Assembly: GCA_964568355.1 (NCBI GenBank)
Contig: CAZMRK010000004.1
Span: forward strand, 1 to 7,189
Origin: JAJPJX01 sp964568355
GTDB taxonomy: Bacteria > Acidobacteriota > Terriglobia > Bryobacterales > Bryobacteraceae
DNA length: 7,189 nt
Reading direction: 5' to 3'
Below the pieces are notes generated by a model. The model ran no database searches. It was not told the origin of the DNA and was given only the letters and a program-made list of their open reading frames with translations. Numbering within the stretch: the stretch's first letter is position 1; the number at the start of each line of letters is the position of its first letter. Made by a program: the position numbers and the translations under genes. Below are positions 1 through 4,586 of the stretch, piece by piece.

Positions 1-49
1 AAAACATCACCTCCACTCTCCGGCGATTCGCAGCACCGGAAAGGTCAAA

Positions 50-706
50 ATGGGAAAGTGCTTTTTCTTCTTTCTTGGACTGGCGACACTCGTTTTGCCG
101 TTTACCGTCGCGGCACAAAAGGCCGATCCGCCTCCTGAGGAGTCGAAGCCGGCCACCAAAAACTCGGCCACCGATAGCCAGAGCGCGGCGGAACCCAAGA
201 AGCTGGCGAATGACAATCCCGCTCACGTGAACCCAGCCGGATACGTCATTGGCGCGGAAGACGTGCTGATGATCCGTGTATGGCGCGAGCCGGAACTCTC
301 CGGTCAGCTTTCGGTCCGCCCCGATGGCAAGATCTCTCTCCCCCTTATCGGCGAAACAGCAGCGGCCGGCCTTACTCCGGAGGCCTTGGCGGCGGATATT
401 GGTAAAAGTCTCACGAAATTTATGAACCGCCCGGAAGTCACGGTGGGCGTTCTTCAGGTCAACAGCAAGCGCTATTTTATCCAGGGCGAGGTTCAGAAAC
501 CGGGCGCCTATACCTTGACGGTGCCCACCACGGTGCTGGAAGCGCTGGTGAACGCGGGCGGATTCCGCGACTTTGCCAATACCAAGAAGATCCGCGTGAT
601 GCGTGGATCTCAGGTGTTTAAATTCAATTACAAAGAAGTAACCCAGGGTAAGCATCTGGAGCAGAATATTCAACTCCACGCGGGCGATCAGATTATCGTT
701 CCCTGA
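50..706 (+). CDS. Polysaccharide export protein (short Wza-like, Poly_export + SLBB)
   Basis: A 218-residue exported protein expected to form or gate the periplasmic/outer-membrane conduit for an exopolysaccharide. Residues 1-22 are a Sec-type signal peptide (basic K3, a Phe/Leu-rich core, likely cleavage after VAA before Q23). Cys4 precedes the hydrophobic core, so it is not a lipobox. Residues ~24-60 are a Pro/Ala/Ser/Lys-rich linker. Residues ~65-140 match the Poly_export domain, with YVIGAEDVL, the RPDGKISLPLIG motif and the NRPEVTV motif. Residues ~141-218 form one SLBB domain, with GEVQKPGAY and a terminal GDQIIVP. At 218 residues it is much shorter than E. coli Wza (about 380) and lacks the C-terminal amphipathic helix that crosses the outer membrane, as in the short EpsY-like or PEP-CTERM-associated export proteins. 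The start is supported by GGAAAGG at 38-44, five bases before ATG, and by the signal peptide. It is the first visible gene of a three-gene set; anything upstream is off-window. Confidence 0.92.
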   Translation: MGKCFFFFLGLATLVLPFTVAAQKADPPPEESKPATKNSATDSQSAAEPKKLANDNPAHVNPAGYVIGAEDVLMIRVWREPELSGQLSVRPDGKISLPLIGETAAAGLTPEALAADIGKSLTKFMNRPEVTVGVLQVNSKRYFIQGEVQKPGAYTLTVPTTVLEALVNAGGFRDFANTKKIRVMRGSQVFKFNYKEVTQGKHLEQNIQLHAGDQIIVP

Positions 707-753
707 GGTCCCGCCGGTATTCATCGAATCGAGGTTGCAAGGACTACAGAACT

Positions 754-2427
754 ATGGTACCGACGCAAGGATTTGTCAGTGTTTCGAGGAGACCACCGGA
801 CGTAGAAGACTACATCGAAATGCTCCGGCGGTATCGGTCTTGGATCATTGGCCCGATGTTCGCCGGCCTCGTGGTTGCGGTGGTGGTGGCCTTTTTCTGG
901 CCCGATACCTACGTTTCGAGCGCCACTCTGCGCATCACGCCGCAGCAGATTCCCGAACGGCTGGTGCCCAGCAATATCAACACCCAAATCGCTCAGAGAC
1001 TCACCGCCATGCAGCAGGAGATTCTGAGCCGGACCAGCCTTTCCGAGCTGATCCAGCGGCCTTCCATGGATCTCTACCGCAAAGAACGCCTGCGCACGCC
1101 CATGGAGGACGTGGTGGAGAACATGCGCAAGGACATCAAGATCACGATCCTGGACGTGCCCACCACGCCCGGCCAGGGAGGCACCCGGGTGATGGCCTCT
1201 GCGTTCCAGGTTTCGTTTGCCTATCCGGAGCGCTATAAGGCGCAGGCGGTGGTGCGGGAGCTGGTCACCAAGTTCATGGAGCAGAACTCCCAGGTCCAGC
1301 GCCGACAGGCCAAGCTGACCAGCAACTTTCTCGAGGACGAGATGAAGACCGCCAAGACGGAGCTGGACCAGCGCGACGCCGATATCACCGCCTACAAGCG
1401 CGAGAATGCCGGACGGCTTCCGGAGCAGATGCAGGCGAACATGCAGACGCTCAATTCGCTGCAGATGCAACTGGCCACGGTTACCGAGATGATCAACCGC
1501 AACGGCCAGGAAAAGATGATGTTGGAAACCCAGCTCCAGAATCTGCGCAATCAGGAGCACTTCATTCGCGCCGGCGTCGATGACTCCACGGCTCCATCGG
1601 CGGTTTCCAATGAGCGGCTGATCCAGTTGGACCGCAGCATCCTCGATACGGAAACCGCGCTTTCCGCGGCCCGGCAAACCTACAAGGAAGACTATCCCGA
1701 CGTGCGCAGCCTGAAGGCTCGCCTGGAGATGCTGAAAAAACAACGCGACTCCCTGGAAAAGCAGCAGGCGGAGACCGCCAAGCCGTCGGATGCGCGCAAG
1801 CCCGTGAACCCGCAGGTCGCCCGGTCCTTGCAGGAAACCAGATCGGCCATTGCCAACGTAGAGGCCCAGATTCATGGCAAGAACCTGGATATCCAGGAGC
1901 GTATGAAGCAGCAGGGTAAGTTGAGTGAAGCCATCGTGCAATACCAGAACCGAATCGAGGCGGGACCGGTGAACGAGCAGCGCTACGCCGCTCTGATGCG
2001 CGAATACAACATCGCCAAGCAGAATTACGACGATCTGGCCAAGAAACGCGATGAATCGGCGACCGCTACCAACCTGGAAGAACGCAAGGCGGGCGAGAAT
2101 CTCGAGGTCCTGGACCCGGCCTCCCTCCCGGAGCAGCCCAGCGAGCCGAATCGCTTGCTGATCGCCGGCATCGGGATTGGCTCCGGCGTGTTGTTTGGTC
2201 TGTTTATGGCAGGGTTTAAGGAGATGAAGGACACGTCGCTGAAGAATCTCAAAGATGTCCGGGCTTACACCAATCTCCCCGTGCTCAGCAGCATTCCGCT
2301 GCTGGAAAATGCCCTGCTGGTTCGCCGCAAGCGCAGGCTGTTCTGGCTGGCCTGGTCAAGCGCGGTGATCATCGGAACCATCGCGATGAGTGGTTCCATG
2401 TATTACTACTACTTTGGACGGAGTTAG
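754..2427 (+). CDS. Wzz/GNVR-type polysaccharide co-polymerase (chain-length determinant)
   Basis: A 557-residue inner-membrane protein expected to set exopolysaccharide chain length and link polymerisation to export. Transmembrane segment 1 is at ~30-49, preceded by a short cytoplasmic tail with VEDYIEMLRRYR. A Wzz-like periplasmic domain follows from ~50 (YVSSATLRI). Residues ~170-440 are long, charged, heptad-like coiled coil rich in Gln, Glu, Lys and Arg. The proline-rich LPEQPSEPNRL at ~458-468 is the usual PCP signature before transmembrane segment 2 (~468-487). Residues 488-528 contain KDTSLKNLKDVRAYTNLPVL, which in Wzc-like proteins leads into the kinase domain. Here no kinase follows; a third hydrophobic segment (~529-549) is followed by a short tail with Tyr550-553 in a row. 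ATG at 754 has AAGGA at 739-743, ten bases upstream. The gene starts 47 bases after the export gene and ends 52 bases before the separate kinase, which supports an operon. Family assignment is firm; the topology of the third segment is inferred. Confidence 0.92.
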   Translation: MVPTQGFVSVSRRPPDVEDYIEMLRRYRSWIIGPMFAGLVVAVVVAFFWPDTYVSSATLRITPQQIPERLVPSNINTQIAQRLTAMQQEILSRTSLSELIQRPSMDLYRKERLRTPMEDVVENMRKDIKITILDVPTTPGQGGTRVMASAFQVSFAYPERYKAQAVVRELVTKFMEQNSQVQRRQAKLTSNFLEDEMKTAKTELDQRDADITAYKRENAGRLPEQMQANMQTLNSLQMQLATVTEMINRNGQEKMMLETQLQNLRNQEHFIRAGVDDSTAPSAVSNERLIQLDRSILDTETALSAARQTYKEDYPDVRSLKARLEMLKKQRDSLEKQQAETAKPSDARKPVNPQVARSLQETRSAIANVEAQIHGKNLDIQERMKQQGKLSEAIVQYQNRIEAGPVNEQRYAALMREYNIAKQNYDDLAKKRDESATATNLEERKAGENLEVLDPASLPEQPSEPNRLLIAGIGIGSGVLFGLFMAGFKEMKDTSLKNLKDVRAYTNLPVLSSIPLLENALLVRRKRRLFWLAWSSAVIIGTIAMSGSMYYYYFGRS

Positions 2428-2479
2428 CTTGAGGAATGAGGCAGCGGACCATTGAGTCACGTCTGCCCGTGGAGACAAG

Positions 2480-3340
2480 ATGAGCCGAGTACATGACGCA
2501 TTACGGCGCGCAGAGCAGTCCGGAGGGTTCAGCATGGAGCCGCGGCCTCTCGCCGCCGGCAATAACGGGGCTTCAGCGGCATCCCTGGCGCCGGTACTGG
2601 AAGACGACCCCATCATCATTGACGCGGAGATGCTGCGGGACGTGCCGGAAGTCAGCTTCCAACCCGCCCCGGAGTCGCACCTGCTGGATCTGACGCGCAC
2701 CCATGAAACGCCTGCCGAAGAGTTCCGCACTCTTCGGACCCGGCTAAACCATCTGCAAACGCTGCAACCGCTGCACAATATCGTGGTCACCAGCGCATCG
2801 CCGGCCGAAGGCAAGACTTTCTCCGCCGTCAACCTCGCGCTGGCGGAATCCCACTTGCCGGATCGCCTGGTACTGCTCGCCGATTTCGACCTGCGCCGCC
2901 CCCTGGTGCACAATCTCTTCCAGATCGACCGCGGTCCGGGCCTCACCGAATTCCTGCAAGGGCAGATCCCCCTGACTTCGGCTCTGCGTAAAGTCGCAGG
3001 CATGAATTTGTACCTGCTGCCCGCGGGCAATGCGGTAAAGAACCCGCTGGAGCTGCTGAACAGCCGCAATGCCCGCCTGCTGTTTGAGCAGCTTCCTCGG
3101 GTCTTTGAATGGGCTATTTTCGATAGCCCGCCGCTGCTGTTCTCGGCGGACGCCAATCTGCTCTCCACCATGGCCGACGGCACCATTCTGGTGGTCAAGA
3201 TCGGATCAACGACCTTCGACAACGTGGCTCGCGCCATGCAATCCCTGTGCGAAAACAACGTCTTGGGAATCGTGGCCAACGGAGCGCGCGCCTCGGAGCT
3301 CTACAGCAAATACACCTACTACTACTCCAAGACCGAGTAG
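2480..3340 (+). CDS. Free-standing BY-type tyrosine autokinase (CpsD/CapB/EpsG-like)
   Basis: A 286-residue cytoplasmic P-loop tyrosine kinase expected to partner the Wzz-like protein encoded just upstream and to control exopolysaccharide assembly by autophosphorylation. The N-terminus MSRVHDALRRAEQ resembles kinases of exopolysaccharide/PEP-CTERM-type loci. A variable linker of about 60 residues follows, then EEFRTLRTRL at ~80-89. Walker A is ASPAEGKT (106-113, Lys112), with Ala109 where PGEGKS/T is more usual; it still fits [AG]xxxxGK[ST]. Walker A' is LLADFDLRRP (132-141), carrying the BY-kinase DxDxRxP signature. Walker B is FDSPP at 214-218. NPLELL at 189-193 corresponds to the common NPxELL motif. 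The last 12 residues hold five tyrosines (275, 278, 280, 281, 282), the expected autophosphorylation cluster. GGAGA at 2471-2475 is a well-placed ribosome binding site. The split arrangement, with activator and kinase as separate genes, is like Gram-positive CpsC/CpsD and unlike the fused Wzc of enterobacteria. Substrates beyond itself cannot be inferred. Confidence 0.92.
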   Translation: MSRVHDALRRAEQSGGFSMEPRPLAAGNNGASAASLAPVLEDDPIIIDAEMLRDVPEVSFQPAPESHLLDLTRTHETPAEEFRTLRTRLNHLQTLQPLHNIVVTSASPAEGKTFSAVNLALAESHLPDRLVLLADFDLRRPLVHNLFQIDRGPGLTEFLQGQIPLTSALRKVAGMNLYLLPAGNAVKNPLELLNSRNARLLFEQLPRVFEWAIFDSPPLLFSADANLLSTMADGTILVVKIGSTTFDNVARAMQSLCENNVLGIVANGARASELYSKYTYYYSKTE

Positions 3341-3375
3341 CTGCGGGTTCGCGGGTTTCCTGTTCCGGAGTGCCG

Positions 3376-3397
3376 TTCGCCGCCGGCTAGGGGCGAA
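3376..3397. terminator. Candidate bidirectional hairpin between convergent genes
   Basis: The 65-base gap between the kinase stop and the YIP1 stop contains a perfect 6-bp inverted repeat, TTCGCC (3376-3381) and GGCGAA (3392-3397), with a 10-base GC-rich loop. A weaker outer pair, GAGT (3368-3371) with ACTC (3403-3406), flanks it and touches the YIP1 stop codon. There is no clear U-tract on either side, so it is not a textbook intrinsic terminator. Its position between convergent genes is the main reason to list it. Confidence 0.3.
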
Positions 3398-3405
3398 GTG
3401 TGACT

Positions 3406-4155
3406 CTAGCCGAACGCGCCGGCCCAGGCGCTTTTCAGTACAACGAGGACGAGCCACGGCGTCATCACGCCGGTCAGCGCCTTGCTGAAAGACAGGCGCG
3501 GCGCTGCCGCGGCGAGTCCGATTGCCAGCAGGATCACCACCCAGATCGAAAATAAATCCAGCGAGGTTCCCAGGCTCACCAGCCACTTGGCCGTACTCTG
3601 CGGATCCAGAAACGCCCCAACATTGAAGGCCAGCGGGTTCCGCAGGTTGAAATCGTCGGGATTCTTCAGCAACATCACCACCAGGGCCAGCACGGTTGAA
3701 ACCAGCATCGGCAGCAGCGCATAGCTGGTGACGCCGAATACCTGCTTGAATCGGAGGTGGGCGCCCAGGAAGAAGTTGAAGATCAGCAGGAGTACGCCGG
3801 CTTCGACGGCCACCATGACAGGCGTTCCCACAATCGCCCCGGCATATGAGGTGATCGAGACGATCCGGACGGCCTGCTCAACAGCCCGGGCGCGCTGGTC
3901 CGCGGGCATGTTTTGCGTCCGCGGATTGCTGTCAAAAGTCTGCTCCATAAAGCGGTCCCAACCGACTCGCCTGGAAAAGGTCACGTTGAACACCAGCGCC
4001 AGGAGGATCACCAATATCATTGGCACCCACCACCGCGGCCCGGTCACAATGTCCCGAAAGGCCGTTTTGGGGTCGGTGAGCACTCCCGCGAGACGCGCGG
4101 GCTCGCTCAGGTGCGAAACTGCCGGTTCGGGCAAAGCAGGTACTTCAGGAGTCAA
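3406..4155 (-). CDS. YIP1-family five-helix integral membrane protein
   Basis: A 249-residue inner-membrane protein of unknown biochemical role. The family is named after eukaryotic Yip1 membrane-trafficking proteins, but bacterial members have no settled function. The N-terminus is Pro/Glu-rich and leads to SEPARLAGVLTDP and DIVTGPRWWVP (35-45), which is typical of acidobacterial members. Hydrophobic segments lie at about 44-60, 104-130, 139-162, 196-217 and 227-246. A soluble, charged loop at ~61-100 separates helices 1 and 2. SYALLP at 144-149 and DLFSIW at 200-205 are motif-like positions at the starts of helices. The assigned start is TTG, with GAGGA nine bases upstream; no in-frame ATG gives a better-placed start. 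The gene is convergent with the kinase and divergent from the receptor, so it appears to be its own transcription unit. YIP1 assignment is by recalled pattern and has not been checked by profile search. Confidence 0.8.
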   Translation of the reverse strand: MTPEVPALPEPAVSHLSEPARLAGVLTDPKTAFRDIVTGPRWWVPMILVILLALVFNVTFSRRVGWDRFMEQTFDSNPRTQNMPADQRARAVEQAVRIVSITSYAGAIVGTPVMVAVEAGVLLLIFNFFLGAHLRFKQVFGVTSYALLPMLVSTVLALVVMLLKNPDDFNLRNPLAFNVGAFLDPQSTAKWLVSLGTSLDLFSIWVVILLAIGLAAAAPRLSFSKALTGVMTPWLVLVVLKSAWAGAFG

Positions 4156-4164
4156 GGTCAGACA

Positions 4165-4169
4165 TCCTC
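4165..4169 (-). promoter_or_regulatory. Ribosome binding site that decides the TTG start of the YIP1 gene
   Basis: On the minus strand this reads GAGGA and ends nine bases before TTG at 4155-4153. An ATG overlaps the end of this motif, but it is in another frame and closes after six codons (MSDLDS). The spacing and the reading frame therefore favour the TTG. Confidence 0.6.
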
Positions 4170-4179
4170 GTCGAAAGGG

Positions 4180-4208
4180 ATTATGGCAGCTAGATACGGA
4201 GGATGCAA
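4180..4208 (-). promoter_or_regulatory. Putative sigma70-type promoter of the YIP1 gene
   Basis: On the minus strand TTGCAT (4208-4203) is followed after exactly 17 bases by CATAAT (4185-4180). The -10 matches five of six consensus bases; the -35 matches only three (TTG). The predicted transcript would start around 4173 and leave a leader of about 18 bases that just includes the ribosome binding site. Confidence 0.42.
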
Positions 4209-4254
4209 GGTATGTTTCCTTCCGCTCGGGCCTGGCATGTGCGGCCGGGTTCTA

Positions 4255-4263
4255 TGGTATACT
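4255..4263 (+). promoter_or_regulatory. Distal extended -10 promoter element (P1) toward the receptor
   Basis: TGG followed by TATACT forms an extended -10 (TGN-TATACT, five of six in the hexamer). No good -35 is present at 16-18 bases upstream, so it would depend on the TGN contact. Transcription would start near A4270. The same TGN-TATACTC recurs 238 bases downstream in front of the receptor, which makes chance less likely. Confidence 0.4.
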
Positions 4264-4283
4264 CGCAGAAATTTGTTTCTGGG
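4255..4283 (+). repeat. Imperfect promoter/leader repeat, copy 1
   Basis: This stretch aligns with 4493-4522 at about 22 of 30 columns with one gap. The conserved blocks are TG-N-TATACTC and TTTGTTTC-N-GGG; the seven or eight bases between them differ. The second block would fall at the very beginning of the transcript, so the repeat covers both the -10 element and the initial transcribed sequence. Confidence 0.55.
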
Positions 4284-4297
4284 AAAGGTTTAAAAAA

Positions 4298-4439
4298 ACG
4301 TGTGGGTGGGACTCTGTCGTCTGGGACTGCTCGTTTCCGGCTGTCTGAGCGCGCTGCCGATTCTTGCGGGAAGCCACTACTTACTGGGTCTGGCATCCCG
4401 GGCGAAGGCAGTTTTTACTGGCTCCTGCCTAACTCACGT
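4298..4439 (+). ncRNA. Candidate structured leader RNA or small RNA
   Basis: Hand pairing gives a closing stem ACGTG (4298-4302) with CACGT (4435-4439). Inside it are three hairpins. CGGC (4338-4341) pairs with GCCG (4356-4359). CGGGA-A-GCCA (4367-4376) pairs with TGGC-A-TCCCG (4391-4400), nine pairs around one A/A mismatch. AGGCAG (4406-4411) pairs with CTGCCT (4425-4430). The last has a competing fold, CAGT (4409-4412) with ACTG (4417-4420). The element lies downstream of P1 and upstream of the main receptor promoter, so it could be a P1-driven leader or a separate small RNA. I recognise no known riboswitch or RNA family. Folding energy was not computed. Confidence 0.28.
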
Positions 4440-4455
4440 CTATCTGGGTCGTGTT

Positions 4456-4473
4456 ACAGAATGTTTTTTCTGT
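4456..4473. repeat. Inverted repeat touching the proximal -35 element
   Basis: ACAGAA (4456-4461) and TTCTGT (4468-4473) form a perfect 6-bp inverted repeat around a T-rich six-base centre. Its last base is the first base of the putative -35 hexamer. That position suits an operator, or a hairpin ending any upstream transcript, but either role is inference from position alone. Confidence 0.35.
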
Positions 4474-4501
4474 CGACATCGATAGCATAAGGTGTTATAC
4501 T
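4473..4501 (+). promoter_or_regulatory. Proximal sigma70-type promoter (P2) of the receptor gene
   Basis: TCGACA (4473-4478, five of six versus TTGACA) is followed after 17 bases by TATACT (4496-4501, five of six), which also carries an upstream TGT giving an extended -10. This is the best promoter match in the window. The expected start near A4508 gives a leader of about 79 bases before the receptor ATG. Confidence 0.65.
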
Positions 4502-4522
4502 CCCTTCAATTTTGTTTCAGGG
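4493..4522 (+). repeat. Imperfect promoter/leader repeat, copy 2
   Basis: This is the second copy of the TG-N-TATACTC and TTTGTTTC-N-GGG arrangement found at 4255-4283, in the same orientation and 238 bases downstream. This copy has an associated -35 element; copy 1 does not. Confidence 0.55.
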
Positions 4523-4573
4523 TGCGTGATGCGTAATGTGGCTCGCGTCGCCCGAATGCTCAGATCTACTGGG

Positions 4574-4578
4574 AAGGA
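4574..4578 (+). promoter_or_regulatory. Ribosome binding site deciding the receptor start
   Basis: AAGGA lies eight bases before ATG 4587. In-frame ATGs also exist at 4536 and 4578. The 4578 codon overlaps the AAGGA, and the 4536 codon lacks a comparable site. Starting at 4587 also gives a normal signal peptide, with MNRR directly before the hydrophobic core. Confidence 0.65.
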
Positions 4579-4586
4579 TGTTTGCC

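Larger units (their letters stand above)
4156..4586. other. Divergent intergenic region without a convincing gene
   Basis: These 431 bases separate the YIP1 start from the receptor start. They hold the leftward YIP1 ribosome binding site and promoter (4165-4208), two rightward extended -10 elements (4258-4263 and 4496-4501), a run of potential hairpins (4298-4439), an A7 tract at 4292-4298, a T-rich inverted repeat at 4456-4473, and the receptor ribosome binding site (4574-4578). Short open frames cross the region on both strands, but none resembles a known protein or has a strong start. The length is large for a simple promoter and suggests a long regulated leader or a small RNA. Confidence 0.7.

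Noticed and set aside
721..1941. A 406-codon open frame on the minus strand inside the Wzz gene
   Set aside because: It lies fully opposite a well-supported coiled-coil gene. Its product is rich in Leu, His, Gly and Arg with no recognisable domain, which is typical of antisense shadow frames in GC-rich genes.
2356..3279. A 307-codon minus-strand open frame opposite the kinase gene
   Set aside because: Its Ser/Arg-rich composition with no domain, and full overlap with a kinase carrying all its motifs, mark it as a shadow.
4153..4173. A six-codon frame (MSDLDS) overlapping the YIP1 start, as a possible upstream regulatory peptide
   Set aside because: Its ATG overlaps the ribosome binding site, leaving no room for its own initiation.
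3728..4348. A 206-codon plus-strand open frame opposite the YIP1 gene and running into the intergenic region
   Set aside because: The minus-strand YIP1 product has clear membrane segments and motifs, whereas this product is Arg/Thr-rich without structure.
4360..4430. Cobalamin-riboswitch-like fragments (GGGAAGCCACT and GGGCGAAGGC)
   Set aside because: The conserved B12 box and the other core elements in the right order are absent, so the resemblance is partial and probably accidental.
4264..4450. 6S RNA as the identity of the intergenic structure
   Set aside because: The size is suitable, but I cannot draw the two long arms around one large central bubble that define 6S RNA, and the usual neighbour gene is not present.
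4300..4485. A 61-codon frame starting at GTG with a hydrophobic start and a lipobox-like VSGC
   Set aside because: The purine-rich GGGAAAGG is 11 bases from the GTG, the rest of the product is Cys-rich and unlike a known small lipoprotein, and the stretch overlaps the candidate RNA structure. It was not strong enough to call, though proteomics or conservation could revive it.
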